A DNA stretch of 64,000 bases from Fortiea sp. LEGE XX443 (GCF_015206815.1 NZ_JADEXZ010000017.1:1-64000); one strand, 5' to 3'; shown: positions 8,515 through 21,291, counted from the stretch's first letter. Made by a program: numbers and translations. Notes: generated from the sequence alone by a model not told the origin.

Positions 8515-9468
8515 TTAGGAACGCTTGCGACTACAATACAACACCAAAAACACAAATAATCCCAATCCAGCTAGATATTTAACAACATCTGGCACACTAG
8601 GATTCGGAGAAAAAAAGCCTTCAATCGTACCAGCAATAATTAACATTGGCACAATCCCAAACACTAATTGTGCGGCTTGGGAACCATAGAACTTTAACGC
8701 ATCACCACGGCGATATTTACCAGGAAATAAAATTGCTCTTGCTAATAATAAGCCTGCACCACCAGCAAAAAAAATAGCTGGCAATTCTAAAGAACCGTGG
8801 GGAAATACAAAAGCCCAAAAGGGATAAGCCAGATTATTTTGACCGACTAAAGTACCAACGGCACCAATTAATAAACCATTAAATACCATTAAATAAGTTG
8901 TATACACTCCCGCAGTGATTCCACCAGCAACCGCACCAAAAGATACAGAAAGATTATTAATCATGATGCTGCTGGATGCTAACGGTTCAATGCCGACAAT
9001 CGACCCCATCCATAATTTATGCTCGTCTCGTACCTGAGAAATTAACCGCTGTGGTACTATCAGCGACATAAATGTTGGGTCTTGCCAAGCATACCACCAA
9101 GCCACCAATGCCCCCAGCAAAAATAAAGCCGTAGCAATGGCAATGTAGGGAAACGTTTGCTGCACTACAGATGGTAACCCCCAACGGTAGAATTCCACCG
9201 CAGCGTGCCATTCTTGTCGCCGCGAACCTTGGTAAATCTGCGTGTATGCACGAGTTGTTAAAATTTGTAGACTTTGGACTAATGTATGACCAATTTGTTG
9301 TGTACGGGCTTTTGCTAAATCTGCTGCTACTGAACGGTATAAACTGGCTAATTCTCTAATTTCCGCTGCTCGGACTGATTTTAGCCCTTTTGTTTCTATT
9401 TGTTTTAATAGGGCATCTAAACGTTGCCAATTGAGTTCTCGTCGTGTAATCCAACGTTGAATATTCAT
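8515..9468 (-). CDS. Stage II sporulation protein M (SpoIIM/DUF95) family membrane protein
   Basis: 317 residues. A soluble helical N-terminal part (residues 1-90, with LASLYRSVAADLAKAR, a typical family block) is followed by about five membrane segments, including IAIATALFLLGALVAWWYA, a region with NNLSVSFGAVAGGITAG, VFNGLLIGAVGTLV and the FPHGSLELPAIFFAGGAGLLLARA block characteristic of the family. The Asn/His-Glu residues in these last blocks are conserved. Cyanobacteria do not sporulate; its role here is unknown, perhaps membrane remodelling. It follows the fur-type gene by 59 bases on the same strand and may share its transcript. Confidence 0.85.
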   Translation of the reverse strand: MNIQRWITRRELNWQRLDALLKQIETKGLKSVRAAEIRELASLYRSVAADLAKARTQQIGHTLVQSLQILTTRAYTQIYQGSRRQEWHAAVEFYRWGLPSVVQQTFPYIAIATALFLLGALVAWWYAWQDPTFMSLIVPQRLISQVRDEHKLWMGSIVGIEPLASSSIMINNLSVSFGAVAGGITAGVYTTYLMVFNGLLIGAVGTLVGQNNLAYPFWAFVFPHGSLELPAIFFAGGAGLLLARAILFPGKYRRGDALKFYGSQAAQLVFGIVPMLIIAGTIEGFFSPNPSVPDVVKYLAGLGLFVFLVLYCSRKRS

Positions 9469-9527
9469 AGATTTTGGGAATATGAGGAATTAACACCCAA
9501 AAACCCGATAAAACTCACAGCATACCC

Positions 9528-9977
9528 TTACACATCCTCTGATGGATTACGATAACCATAAAAGTTAATACTGTATTCAGTAATCCGCACGCCTGTTTGT
9601 TGTTCAACTTGACGCAATAACTCTTCTGGTAATTCTATGTGTACATCGACGATTTGATTAGTATCAAGACAGTTCACATGGCTGTGAGCATCGCTAATAT
9701 TGCCATATAAACGACCATCGCAGCGTTCAATACATTCAATAATACCTTGACTAGATAAGGCTTCTAGATTTTGATATACAGAAGTATGTCCAATGTCTTT
9801 GCCTTGTTGGTTCAGGCGATCGTAAATTTCTCTAGCAGATAGATGCTCATTTGCTTGCCATAGCAATTCTAAAATAAAGCGACGTTGGCGACTGACGCGC
9901 ATACCTAGCGTTTGGCACTGTTCAAGCGCATCTTCTAGGGAACGAATTGGTTTTTTAGATGTTGTTGGCTTTTGCAT
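9528..9977 (-). CDS. furC: Fur-family transcriptional regulator, FurC/PerR-like
   Basis: 149 residues. The N-terminal winged helix contains RVSRQRRFILELLWQANEHLSAREIYDRL and the recognition helix TSVYQNLEAL. The metal-binding dimerisation half contains HSHVNCLD, with only one Cys instead of the CxxC zinc pair of typical Fur, and ends without a second CxxC. The sequence resembles what I remember of Anabaena FurC, the peroxide-responsive PerR-type paralogue, more than FurA or Zur; that is memory, not a search. Such proteins repress oxidative-stress genes with Fe or Mn as cofactor. ATG at 9977. Confidence 0.8.
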   Translation of the reverse strand: MQKPTTSKKPIRSLEDALEQCQTLGMRVSRQRRFILELLWQANEHLSAREIYDRLNQQGKDIGHTSVYQNLEALSSQGIIECIERCDGRLYGNISDAHSHVNCLDTNQIVDVHIELPEELLRQVEQQTGVRITEYSINFYGYRNPSEDV

Positions 9978-12430
<2,453 letters not shown>

Positions 12431-12474
12431 TATCAAGCTAATATCAATTGTTATCCTGATGTGCAGTCATGATG

Positions 12475-12504
12475 GGTAATGGGCGATCGCTCATTACCTT
12501 TTTT
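12475..12504 (+). terminator. Probable intrinsic terminator of gyrB
   Basis: GGTAATG and CATTACC pair around a HIP1 core (GCGATCGC), making an almost complete palindrome, and are followed by TTTTTT. It lies 45 bases after the gyrB stop. Confidence 0.75.
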
Positions 12505-13952
12505 ATCATCCGGGACATTGTTTGCTAGAATACATAAGTATTAATTACTAAACCTATCAAGTTTATCCCAATACACTAATACATAAAAGTTTTTTGTTGT
12601 CAAGTTTTTAATTAAGTTTTAATCATGGATGCCAACCTAAACTGGTACTCCAGTAAAGTTTACAAACCATCATCAATAACTTATGTGATCAACTTTCTTA
12701 TAAGCTAGAAAAGCATTTGTTATCCTGGGAGTACAAAGCTTAATCTTGTCTAACTGGCAAAATTGGCTTAGTATCCGAGGATAAAGAGAATTACATCAAG
12801 CAATAATTCCCTTGAGGAAAAAGTATTGTATTTGACATATTCGTACGTAAGCAGATTAACTAATAAATTCCGAACTCAACTTTAAACTTCTCTATGTTCA
12901 AATTATTGGTTGCTAGTGATAGGCAATTGCTAATGACAAACGTGCGAACATCGTTTATCTTGTCATAATCAAAACTATTATTTTGTCTGTATCCAACAAA
13001 ATTTTGTTAAAGGTAGCCAAGTGTTTCAAATTATCAACTGCCAAATCCTTGATGAATTGATTAAAATATCTTTGTATACAATAGGAACAGTTTGTCAAGA
13101 TTCATAGGGTTGAAATCTCAGCAGTGCGCTAATGTGTGAATAAGACTGAATTAGTTAAATCTTTATTTAACGCCATCCAGCAGATTCTGCCTCAACCTCA
13201 ACTCCTCAGTTAAGGTAGCTGGCAAACACAAAGTTCATTATCTTGAGATAAACACTGTCATTCTTACTGTATCTACCATGCAGGAATTCCCATCTGAGTG
13301 TTTGAAATGAGTCATTTGTGAAGGAAATGTAAAAATATGAGCCTAAACACTTCTTCTCTAGGTTAATATAAAACACAATGCTTCTAGGTAATTAATGTTG
13401 TACTTAATACCTAAAATCGTGTAAATGTCGGAGCAATTTCCTTTGAATGTAAAGATATTGCCACTGTGATTCCAAAAAGGTTTAAAAAAAATTTAAGGGC
13501 ATATCTACCGTTTTTAATGTCTTTTTGATAGTAGTGGCTTTAACTTACTTAATGACTTCATGATTAATACACAAGAAGAGTGCAATTTCTGTGAAACAGG
13601 CTACAATCGGAACAGTCTTTGTAAGAAAATATGCCAACAGTCATAATTGTCTATAGGCATTGGTTGATTTTTTATCAAGACAAAGACAAACCCTGTTTTA
13701 GACAAATAAGTTAAAAGTTGTGTGCGACAGCAACACGCGACTATTACTAAAGTGAGTAAGTCAGCACTAAATGTGGCTTTTCACACTTCAATAAAAAACT
13801 CCTTAAAAATGGAGCGAAACTACCGAAAAAATTTCAGGGAAAACAGCCTAAAACCCGATTTTCGGTTGTGAACTAGCCCTCATAAACAGAGAGCTAAATA
13901 TATCTTGAGTAATTGAAGTAATTGATTCTGCAAGGAGCATGAGGAACGCGGC
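12505..13952. other. 1.45 kb gap upstream of the primary sigma factor gene
   Basis: No ORF of convincing coding character on either strand, and no tRNA-like cloverleaf noticed. The tract is AT-rich with almost no HIP1 sites, unlike flanking genes. It probably contains several sigA promoters and a long 5' leader; a small RNA cannot be excluded. The start region has GCAAGGAGCATGAGGAACGCGGC before ATG in two short parts (CAAGGAG and GAGGAA), the latter acting as ribosome binding site. Confidence 0.5.
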
Positions 13953-15128
13953 ATGAACCAGGCTAACAACGTACTCGAAAGCAATTATCAGCCTGACCTA
14001 GAAATAATAAATCAGCCTGATTTCGAGGAGCTAGAAGACCTCTTAATTGAAGAAGAGGATGACTTGCTACTCGGTGATGATGGCGAAATGGATGAATTTT
14101 TAGAGCCTCAGTCTGATGAGGACGACGCAAAGTCTGGAAAAGCCGCTAAATCGCGTCGTCGCACACAAAGCAAGAAAAAGCACTACACAGAAGATTCGAT
14201 TCGCCTTTATTTGCAAGAAATAGGGCGAATTCGCTTGTTGCGGGCAGACGAAGAAATCGAATTGGCACGGAAAATCGCGGATTTACTCGAATTAGAAAGA
14301 GTAAGAGAAAGACTGTCAGAACAGTTAGATCGCGATCCACGTGATAGCGAATGGGCAGAAGCAGTGCAATTACCATTGCCAGCTTTTCGTTATCGCTTGC
14401 ATGTTGGCCGCAGAGCCAAAGATAAAATGGTGCAATCGAACCTACGGCTTGTGGTTTCAATTGCTAAGAAATACATGAATCGTGGCTTGTCATTCCAAGA
14501 CTTAATTCAAGAAGGTAGTCTAGGTTTGATTCGTGCTGCTGAGAAGTTTGACCACGAAAAAGGATATAAATTCTCCACCTACGCTACATGGTGGATTCGT
14601 CAAGCTATCACCAGAGCGATCGCGGATCAATCTCGTACTATCCGCCTACCAGTTCACCTTTACGAAACCATCTCGCGGATCAAGAAAACCACCAAGCTAC
14701 TTTCTCAAGAAATGGGGCGTAAACCCACAGAGGAAGAAATCGCTACTCGCATGGAAATGACCATTGAGAAACTGCGGTTTATTGCTAAATCTGCCCAGCT
14801 ACCAATTTCATTAGAAACACCCATCGGTAAAGAAGAAGATTCTCGATTGGGTGATTTTATTGAATCCGATGGTGAAACTCCAGAAGATCAGGTTTCTAAA
14901 AATCTGTTGCGTGAAGATTTAGAAAAAGTCCTCGACAGCCTCAGCCCCCGCGAACGCGATGTTCTCAGACTTCGCTATGGCTTAGATGATGGCCGCATGA
15001 AAACCCTTGAGGAAATTGGCCAAATTTTCAACGTCACCCGCGAACGTATTCGTCAAATTGAGGCGAAAGCACTCCGCAAATTACGCCACCCCAACCGTAA
15101 TAGCGTTCTCAAAGAATATATTCGGTAG
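13953..15128 (+). CDS. sigA: Primary (group 1) RNA polymerase sigma factor SigA/RpoD
   Basis: 391 residues, the usual size for cyanobacterial SigA. A strongly acidic N-terminal region (residues 20-55) is followed by region 1.2 ([15 protein letters not shown]), region 2 with [36 protein letters not shown] and the -10-binding helix [20 protein letters not shown], region 3, and region 4.2 [20 protein letters not shown] that binds the -35 box. It directs core polymerase to housekeeping promoters. It has its own terminator and a very long upstream gap, fitting complex regulation. Confidence 0.97.
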   Translation: MNQANNVLESNYQPDLEIINQPDFEELEDLLIEEEDDLLLGDDGEMDEFLEPQSDEDDAKSGKAAKSRRRTQSKKKHYTEDSIRLYLQEIGRIRLLRADEEIELARKIADLLELERVRERLSEQLDRDPRDSEWAEAVQLPLPAFRYRLHVGRRAKDKMVQSNLRLVVSIAKKYMNRGLSFQDLIQEGSLGLIRAAEKFDHEKGYKFSTYATWWIRQAITRAIADQSRTIRLPVHLYETISRIKKTTKLLSQEMGRKPTEEEIATRMEMTIEKLRFIAKSAQLPISLETPIGKEEDSRLGDFIESDGETPEDQVSKNLLREDLEKVLDSLSPRERDVLRLRYGLDDGRMKTLEEIGQIFNVTRERIRQIEAKALRKLRHPNRNSVLKEYIR

Positions 15129-15190
15129 TTAAAAGTCGAAGCTAAATAGTCATGAGTTTTTGACAAATGACTACTAGCAAAAAATAAATA

Positions 15191-15222
15191 ACCTGGTAGT
15201 TAATCACCACTACCAGGTTTTT
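15191..15222 (+). terminator. Intrinsic terminator of sigA
   Basis: Perfect 10-bp stem ACCTGGTAGT / ACTACCAGGT with an 8-base loop, followed by a T-rich run. It sits about 60 bases after the sigA stop and may also serve the converging hli gene, since A-rich sequence precedes the stem. Confidence 0.85.
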
Positions 15223-15260
15223 ATTTTTTATATTTTTAGACAATCTACGTTACTCAAAAC

Positions 15261-15443
15261 TTATAGAATACCCCAGAAATGCAGGAAGCCTTGACCAGAA
15301 AAAATCTCAATCAATACAGCCGCTGAAAAACCAATCATTGCCAAACGACCGTTCCAAATTTCTGCTTGAGGGGTAAAGCCCCAACGCCAAGCATTGCGAT
15401 CTTCTACTGCTGGGGCGGTAATTTTTGTAGTTGTATTAGTCAT
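15261..15443 (-). CDS. hli: High-light-inducible protein (Hli/SCP, one-helix chlorophyll-binding)
   Basis: 60 residues. The chlorophyll-binding helix motif [12 protein letters not shown] (about residues 28-39) has the conserved Glu, Asn and Arg that ligate chlorophyll and form the intermolecular salt bridge in this family. One transmembrane helix, residues about 32-50. These small thylakoid proteins protect photosystem II assembly and quench energy under light stress. The length and N-terminal TPQAEIWN are typical. ATG at 15443. The exact paralogue letter cannot be assigned. Confidence 0.93.
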   Translation of the reverse strand: MTNTTTKITAPAVEDRNAWRWGFTPQAEIWNGRLAMIGFSAAVLIEIFSGQGFLHFWGIL

Positions 15444-15792
15444 GGGTAGGACTCCAAACAGGATTTACTTAGGTTGATTACCTTATGTAAACTAATATAA
15501 CAATTTTTTTCAAAAATGTAATGTTAAGGTGTAGTTTTTTTAAGAAAATCAGTTCTTATTAGTAATCATCTCCCTCAAGCATAAGCAAATATACTTAATC
15601 CATCCCTGGATTAAGCTGTTAATAACTTCATTTGCATGTTAAGACCGAAGGGAAGCAAGGGAGAGGGTTTGAAGCTTTTATCTACAATTTAAATGGTGTG
15701 TATGCACAACAGCTTACTTAATCTGGGGTCATACCATTTCACGGAATACTTGATACAAATAATGAGTCCCTAGTCCCTAATTAGCATCTGTG
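15444..15792. other. Intergenic between hli promoter and gyrA-type gene 3' end
   Basis: About 350 bases without a gene. The part next to the Hli gene is AT-rich and should contain its light-responsive promoter; no named motif could be fixed. Confidence 0.4.
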
Positions 15793-18294
15793 CTAACGTA
15801 CTTCAGCAACAGCGATAATTTTTTCATCTCGATTGAGTTGAAGAATACTTTCACCTGTAGCATCTCGCCCTAAGATAGGTACTGAATCTACAATTAGCCG
15901 AACTACGCGCTCTTTATTTGTTACCAGCGCCACTTCTGCCGAAGTTGCCTTCACCATACTAGCCAAGTTGTCAGTTTTACTAGCAAATTTTAGTGCTTGT
16001 GTGCCTAAATCCCCTCGATTAGCAGCTCTTAATTGACTCGCAGCGATGCGCTTGGCATATCCTTGTTGAGTAATTAACAACAGCTGGTCATCTTTAGCTA
16101 TAGTCGCACAGCCCACCATTTGCTGATTTCTCAACAGGCGAAAGGCTTGCAAACCCATTGCTGTGCGCCCCATCACTGGTAATTGTTCATCATTCACCGC
16201 AAACCGCAACAGTCGCCCACCTGAACTAGCTAAAATCAGATGTTCTCCGGCATTAATGGAGTGGGTAAATAACAATTCGTCATCATCTTTGAGTTTGACA
16301 ATCGTAATCCCGCGACGAGTCAGATTAGTAAATTCGGCCAAAGACAAACGCTTAATTCTGCCTTGTTTTGTGATCAGAATCATTTGCTGGGAGTCTAAAT
16401 CTTCTGGTAATAAAAAACGGCTGACTACAGCTTCTTGAGTACCTTGGGCTGTAGTTGTGAGTGTGGTGATCAATGGTGTTCCTCGTGGAGAACGGCCGGT
16501 AGTTAGAGGAATATCTCCCACGCGTACAGGATAGACTTTGCCACCACTGGTCAGAATGAGTAAATCTTTGTTGGTGTTGGTTAACTCAGTTTGGATGAGG
16601 AAATCATGATCCGGTAGACCGTTTTCTGCTTTTGATTTTTTTCCAGAGGTGGGAAGGCGACGCACATAACCCCGTTGGGTAAATTCTAAAATTGCTTCTT
16701 CCGCAGGTTGTTCGGTAGTCAGATTTTCATCAATTTCCTCTGACTTACGACTTCTTGACCCTTCTGCGGCTTTGCTTTTCAATTCCTCGCTAATACTGGA
16801 TAGTAGCTTAGTACGCCGAGGATCGCCATACTTGCGCTTGAGCGATCGCAAATCTTTTTTCAGTGACTTTAATAATTCGCGGCGATCGCTGAGTAAATTT
16901 TGCAAAATGGCAATTTGTGTCGTTAGTTGCTCAAACTCTTGCTGCAAATTTTGTTGTTCTAAACTGGTTAAGCGACGCAAGGGCATTGCTAAAATTGCAT
17001 CTGCCTGCACTTCACTCAATTCCAGACGACTACACAGGTTCATTTTTGCTGTGCTACCATCAGCAGCTTGCCGCAAAATGGCGATGACTTCATCCACCTG
17101 AGATAAAGCTTTGAGTAAACCTTCAACAATGTGCAATCGACTTTCCGCCTTACCCAACTCATAACCATAGCGACGGTTCAGGGTTTCTTCTCGGAAATTC
17201 AAAAACTCTTGCAACAATTGGCGCAAGCTTAATTGTCGGGGTTGCCCATCCACGATCGCCAACAGAATTGACCCGAAGTTAGATTGCAATGCGGTTTGGT
17301 GATACAAATTTTGCAGTACTTCTTGGGGGTTAGTGTCGCGTTTGAGTTCAATTACCACTCGCATACCTTCGCGATCGCTTTCATCTCGAAGATCCGAAAT
17401 TCCTTGCAAGCGACCTTGATTGACTAATTCTGCTACTTTTTCAATCCAACCTGCCTTATTCACTTGATAAGGCAATTCGGTGATCACAATTGCTGTCCGG
17501 CGCTTACTTCCTCTAACAGGGGCAATTTCTTCTATTTGGGCAACTCCCCGCAGGACAATCCCACCTTTACCTGTGGTGTAAGCTTCTCGAATGCCTGTAT
17601 CACCAACGATTTCGCCACCTGTGGGAAAGTCTGGCCCAGGAATTAACTCTAATAACTTTTCATCGGATAAATCTGGTTGGTCGATTAAGGCAATTAAGCC
17701 ATCAACTATTTCTCCCAAATTGTGCGGCGGAATATTCGTAGCCATCCCCACGGCAATTCCCGAACAACCATTGAGTAACAAAAAGGGTAGCTGTGCAGGT
17801 AATACTGTTGGTTCCTGCTGGGAATTATCAAAGTTACCGATAAATTCCACCGTTTCTTCACCGATTTCTGTCAGCATCCCCTCATGACTAATGGGTGCTA
17901 AACGAGTTTCGGTGTAACGCATCGCCGCTGGTGGGTCATTATCGACACTACCAAAGTTGCCATGTCCTGCCAGTAAGGGATAGCGACTGGAAAAGTCTTG
18001 CACCAGCCTAACCAAAGCATCGTACACGGCTTGATCACCGTGGGGATGGTATTTACCCAGCACATCCCCTACAACACGCGCACATTTACGATAAGGTCTA
18101 TCGGGTGTCAAACCTAGTTCGTGCATGGCATATAAAATGCGGCGGTGAACAGGCTTTAAACCATCACGCACATCTGGCAAGGCTCGCCCAACAATCACAC
18201 TCATGGCATATTCTAGGTAAGACCGTTGCATCTCGGTGTGCAGGGCTATTGTAATTACCTGTCCCGTTGAGAGAAGGTTTAACTGTTTTGCCAT
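15793..18294 (-). CDS. gyrA: Type IIA topoisomerase subunit A (GyrA/ParC)
   Basis: 833 residues. Breakage-reunion domain with the quinolone-region block [19 protein letters not shown] and the catalytic Tyr at residue 127 in [12 protein letters not shown]. The C-terminal beta-pinwheel starts near QRGYVRRLP. The gyrase-specific GyrA box (QRRGGKG) is not intact: the corresponding place reads [10 protein letters not shown]. Cyanobacteria carry two A-type paralogues, and this one, beginning [12 protein letters not shown], looks like the less canonical one, so a ParC-like decatenase role is possible. ATG 18294. Not in an operon with gyrB; it lies on the opposite strand beyond sigA and hli. Confidence 0.92.
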   Translation of the reverse strand: MAKQLNLLSTGQVITIALHTEMQRSYLEYAMSVIVGRALPDVRDGLKPVHRRILYAMHELGLTPDRPYRKCARVVGDVLGKYHPHGDQAVYDALVRLVQDFSSRYPLLAGHGNFGSVDNDPPAAMRYTETRLAPISHEGMLTEIGEETVEFIGNFDNSQQEPTVLPAQLPFLLLNGCSGIAVGMATNIPPHNLGEIVDGLIALIDQPDLSDEKLLELIPGPDFPTGGEIVGDTGIREAYTTGKGGIVLRGVAQIEEIAPVRGSKRRTAIVITELPYQVNKAGWIEKVAELVNQGRLQGISDLRDESDREGMRVVIELKRDTNPQEVLQNLYHQTALQSNFGSILLAIVDGQPRQLSLRQLLQEFLNFREETLNRRYGYELGKAESRLHIVEGLLKALSQVDEVIAILRQAADGSTAKMNLCSRLELSEVQADAILAMPLRRLTSLEQQNLQQEFEQLTTQIAILQNLLSDRRELLKSLKKDLRSLKRKYGDPRRTKLLSSISEELKSKAAEGSRSRKSEEIDENLTTEQPAEEAILEFTQRGYVRRLPTSGKKSKAENGLPDHDFLIQTELTNTNKDLLILTSGGKVYPVRVGDIPLTTGRSPRGTPLITTLTTTAQGTQEAVVSRFLLPEDLDSQQMILITKQGRIKRLSLAEFTNLTRRGITIVKLKDDDELLFTHSINAGEHLILASSGGRLLRFAVNDEQLPVMGRTAMGLQAFRLLRNQQMVGCATIAKDDQLLLITQQGYAKRIAASQLRAANRGDLGTQALKFASKTDNLASMVKATSAEVALVTNKERVVRLIVDSVPILGRDATGESILQLNRDEKIIAVAEVR

Positions 18295-18521
18295 GAGTTT
18301 TTTCCCTGAAATTTAACTACACAAAAATCTCTATAACTGAACAATGCAGCAAACACAGCATAACGGATGAAAAGGGATTCCTAACACAATCTTGTTAGTC
18401 ATAGGATAAACGGCAGTAGTATTATCCTTGATGACGGGGATACGCATTCATGATTACAAAGGAGCTAGGCAACTGTGTTGCTCAAGTTGTTCTCCCCTTC
18501 ACCTCTATAAATAAAATTCTC

Positions 18522-18926
18522 ATGAAAACTGTTTTAATTGTTGAAGACGATCTGATTAATGCTCGCGTGTTTTCCAAAATTTTGATCAAGCGCGGTGGCT
18601 TAGATGTGAAACACACCGAAAATGTCGAAGAAGTGATGCAAATTGCTCAATCAGGAGCAATAGACTTAATTTTAATGGATGTTTCTTTATCTAGAAGTGT
18701 TTATCAAGGTAAGTCTGTTGATGGCATCAAAATTACCCAAATGTTGAAGTCTGATCCGCAAACAGCAAATTTACCTGTAATTTTGGTGACTGCACATGCG
18801 ATGGAAGGCGATCGCGAAAACTTTCTTAAACAAAGCGGTGCTGATGGCTATATCTCTAAGCCTGTTGTAGACCACCAACAATTTGTTGACCAAATCATCG
18901 CACTTCTCCCCACTAATGACCACTAA
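18522..18926 (+). CDS. Single-domain response regulator (CheY/DivK-like)
   Basis: About 134 residues from ATG 18522. The acidic pocket VEDD (residues 7-10), phospho-acceptor Asp 53 in LILMDVSLS, Thr/Ser in VILVTAHAM and Lys in GYISKPV are all present. Between the Asp and helix 3 it has a short insertion (RSVYQGKSVDG), as in some cyanobacterial DivK-like regulators. There is no output domain. An upstream in-frame ATG at 18450 would add 24 residues unlike any receiver, so I prefer the later start. The gene is divergent from the topoisomerase gene. Confidence 0.88.
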   Translation: MKTVLIVEDDLINARVFSKILIKRGGLDVKHTENVEEVMQIAQSGAIDLILMDVSLSRSVYQGKSVDGIKITQMLKSDPQTANLPVILVTAHAMEGDRENFLKQSGADGYISKPVVDHQQFVDQIIALLPTNDH

Positions 18927-19033
18927 AAACAAGGCAAAAGTAAAAAGAAGAAATACTCATACCACAAGCTTTTTACTCATTTAGAATGACCTGCTTCTTT
19001 TTGCGCTGACTGTACTATACTCTGCGTGAAATG

Positions 19034-19065
19034 TTCGCCCCCAACATTTAAGGGGCGAATATTTT
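19034..19065. terminator. Hairpin between convergent genes
   Basis: TTCGCCCC pairs with GGGGCGAA across a 10-base loop and is followed by TATTTTC, placed between the 3' end of the response regulator gene and the 3' end of the leftward TPR gene. Confidence 0.55.
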
Positions 19066-19184
19066 CATTCAATCTAGTATAGATGTACTACAAGATACTG
19101 TTTTCCGCAAGTGGTAGTTGAAAAAGTCAAAAAGTAAAAAGCAAAAGTCCAAAATTTTTGACTTTTAACTTTTGCCTTTTGGCT

Positions 19185-20063
19185 TTACTGAGTAGGTGGT
19201 TGCTGTAGAGCAGCTTGAATGCGGGGTAGTTCCAAAAATTTCTGTGTATCAGCTAGTAGACGTTCACCCCAAAGATTTTCCTTGAGGAAATCCAAATCAG
19301 CATAGCGCTGATCGATGCGTAAAGCAGCTTCACCCATTGCTAAACTTTGCTGGCGATCGCCTTTGGCATATAGTGCCACTGCTAAGGCCAATAAAGGCTC
19401 GGCGGCTTGCTTATCGATAGATATAGCCGTTCGCCATTCCTTAATTGCAGCATCAACATCACCCTGTTCGTATTTGATCAAGCCAATGTTATTAATCGCC
19501 GCCCAGAATTTTTTATTTTGGGCAACAGCTTGATTGTATTGAGCGATCGCCTCTGGTAGTTTACCAAGCATATAGTAGGCGTTACCTAAATCAAACAACC
19601 CTTCTGGGTCATTAGGTTTGAGCTTTAAACCTGCTTGATAATTAGCAACAGCGGCATCATACTTTTTCTGTTGAAAATTAGCCGAACCCATAGCAAAATG
19701 AATGTCGGCATTTTTGGGGTTAAGCGACTGCGCTCTTTTTAAAGCTGCGATCGCCGGCTCAAATTCTCGATTTTGTAAATGCAAACCACCCAATAGAAGC
19801 CAAACTTTATCATTTTTGGGAGCTAGTTGACTAGCCAACCGCGCTCGCGGCAAAGCCAAATCAATCTGCTGAAATTGAGCTAGTTGTGCTGCTTCTTGTG
19901 CTAAAGTCAGCCCTTGCTTCTCTAACTTAGCTGGATCTAATTGCAGCGTATGGGGAATTAGTGCCTGTGCGTGAGCAGCTTTGGGCATACTCAATAGACT
20001 ACAGGCAACCAGAAATGAAATCAAACCAACGTGTTTAGGCACACTACCGCCTCTTAGCCACAT
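19185..20063 (-). CDS. Periplasmic TPR-repeat protein
   Basis: 292 residues. The N-terminus has a short charged part, a hydrophobic core (HVGLISFLVACSLLSM) and AHA as likely cleavage site, so export is expected. At least five tetratricopeptide repeats follow from about residue 80 to 250, with typical A-x-A-x-x-x-Y/W and P-x-D positions (FDLGNAYYMLGKLPEAIAQY, INNIGLIKYEQGDVDAAIKEW). TPRs mediate protein contacts; in cyanobacteria similar proteins assist photosystem assembly or envelope processes, but nothing here decides which. Start ATG 20063 is supported by the signal peptide. Confidence 0.85.
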   Translation of the reverse strand: MWLRGGSVPKHVGLISFLVACSLLSMPKAAHAQALIPHTLQLDPAKLEKQGLTLAQEAAQLAQFQQIDLALPRARLASQLAPKNDKVWLLLGGLHLQNREFEPAIAALKRAQSLNPKNADIHFAMGSANFQQKKYDAAVANYQAGLKLKPNDPEGLFDLGNAYYMLGKLPEAIAQYNQAVAQNKKFWAAINNIGLIKYEQGDVDAAIKEWRTAISIDKQAAEPLLALAVALYAKGDRQQSLAMGEAALRIDQRYADLDFLKENLWGERLLADTQKFLELPRIQAALQQPPTQ

Positions 20064-20169
20064 ATCAAATAATCTTCCAGTTAGCTTAAACGATCTCCAC
20101 TTTAGGCGAAAGGCAAAGTTTACAGTCGTTATTGCTGGCTGTATTCATCACCTTAACTTAAAAAAATTC

Positions 20170-20221
20170 TTGACAAGAGCATTAACCAAGAATAAATTAG
20201 TAAGTGTGTAGTTACTAATTT
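20170..20221 (+). promoter_or_regulatory. Promoter and palindromic operator of the tetR gene
   Basis: TTGACA (20170-20175), a 17-base spacer and TAAATT (20193-20198) make a sigma-70 type promoter. A perfect inverted repeat AAATTAGTAA (20194-20203) and TTACTAATTT (20212-20221), separated by 8 bases, overlaps the -10 box and ends one base before the ATG, the position expected for autorepression by a dimeric regulator. Confidence 0.75.
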
Positions 20222-20851
20222 ATGGCGCGTAAACCTAAAATTACTAATCAGCAAATTTTAGAAGCTGCCCGCGAAGTCTTCCTTCAGCAAGGTTTTGGTG
20301 GTTCAACCGTAGAAATTGCTCAACTAGCAGGTATTTCTGAGGCTTCAATTTTCAAGCGCTTTTCCACCAAAGAAGAATTGTTCTTTGCGGCGATGGGGCT
20401 TCCTGAAAGGTCTTTGTGGATGAAAGAACTGGAAAACTTATGCGGTAAAGGCAATCTCAAAGAAAATCTGATTCTAGTGTGTCTTCAAATTCTAGAATTT
20501 TACAGTGAAGCACTGCCCCGCTTCATGATGCTGCGTTCTCGTGGCAGCGCTCTCCCAGAACCTGGAATCAGACTAGAACAGGGGCCAGTGCAAGATGTCA
20601 CAGTCCTAACTTCTTTCCTAGAGCGAGAAATCAGCCTAAATAGATTGCGTTCTGCTAATGCCAAAATTGTGGCTCAGATTTTAGTAGGGACGCTGATGAA
20701 CTATGTTCTCTTGGAGCAGCTACCATGCTCTCAGGCTGGGTTAGTAACTGAAGCAGTCAGAGGCATTGATTCAGAAAATCCATCAACAGCAGTGTTTTCA
20801 TTTATTCAGAGTCTTGTAGAAACAATCTGGTTAGGTGTTGCACCTATTTAG
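20222..20851 (+). CDS. TetR/AcrR-family transcriptional regulator
   Basis: 209 residues. The N-terminal helix-turn-helix is clear: ILEAAREVFLQQGFGGSTV then EIAQLAGISEASIFKRFSTKEELF (about residues 10-50). The C-terminal ligand domain is divergent, as usual. It starts with ATG directly after a perfect 10-bp inverted repeat, with hardly any room for a ribosome binding site, so the message may be leaderless or weakly translated. The next genes in the same direction encode a secreted peptide and MacAB-like exporters, so local control of efflux is the natural guess. Confidence 0.9.
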   Translation: MARKPKITNQQILEAAREVFLQQGFGGSTVEIAQLAGISEASIFKRFSTKEELFFAAMGLPERSLWMKELENLCGKGNLKENLILVCLQILEFYSEALPRFMMLRSRGSALPEPGIRLEQGPVQDVTVLTSFLEREISLNRLRSANAKIVAQILVGTLMNYVLLEQLPCSQAGLVTEAVRGIDSENPSTAVFSFIQSLVETIWLGVAPI

Positions 20852-21291
20852 GTTGAGAGAATTTGCCAAATAAAAATTTTATTGATTAATAGATAAGTTA
20901 GTTTTTGTCTGAACTTTTTGATATTTACTAGAAGTGACCACCAGAAAACTAATAAATAAAAACATAAATATAGCAGTCCTAAATCATTCGTGAAATTCTT
21001 TTTCTTCTCTTTATTCTCCTTCTTCGTGTCCTTTGCGTCCTTCTCTGCGAGACGCTGCGCGTAGACTTCGGCGTGAACTCAGTCGAACGCTTGCTCCCCC
21101 GCAGGGGTATGCGGTTCGTTAAAAAGAATATTTTTCAAAATTAGTGACTTTAGTCATATATAAAAATGCAACTACTAGTGACTTTAGTCATGCTATAAAT
21201 ATGGACTTTCTGGTTGATAATTTAGTTGCATAAATTTCCAAGTTTCTTGGTTGAAACTCGAAAATTTTATCATCAATAAAGAGTCAATATT
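20852..21291. other. Intergenic with dyad-containing direct repeats
   Basis: Contains palindromic dispersed-repeat debris of the Nostoc type (about 21020-21115, rich in CGCTGCGCG and CCCCCGCAGGGG) and the paired TGACTTTAGTCA sites listed separately. No gene seen. Confidence 0.5.
21142..21191 (+). promoter_or_regulatory. Two direct repeats TAGTGACTTTAGTCAT, candidate operator
   Basis: The 16-mer occurs at 21142-21157 and 21176-21191, a 34-base period. Each contains the dyad TGACT-TT-AGTCA. They lie about 100 bases upstream of the 52-residue peptide gene and 540 bases upstream of the first efflux adaptor gene. Half-sites share TTAGTRA with the tetR operator. Confidence 0.55.

Noticed and set aside
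12505-13952. tRNA or other structured RNA gene before sigA
   Set aside because: No T-loop (GGTTCRA) with matching acceptor arms was found by eye.
18450-18521. N-terminal extension of the response regulator
   Set aside because: The 24 extra residues precede a complete receiver start (MKTVLIVEDD) and match no receiver.
21020-21115. Small gene in the GC-rich stretch before the peptide gene
   Set aside because: The stretch is a dispersed palindromic repeat of Nostoc type, not coding.
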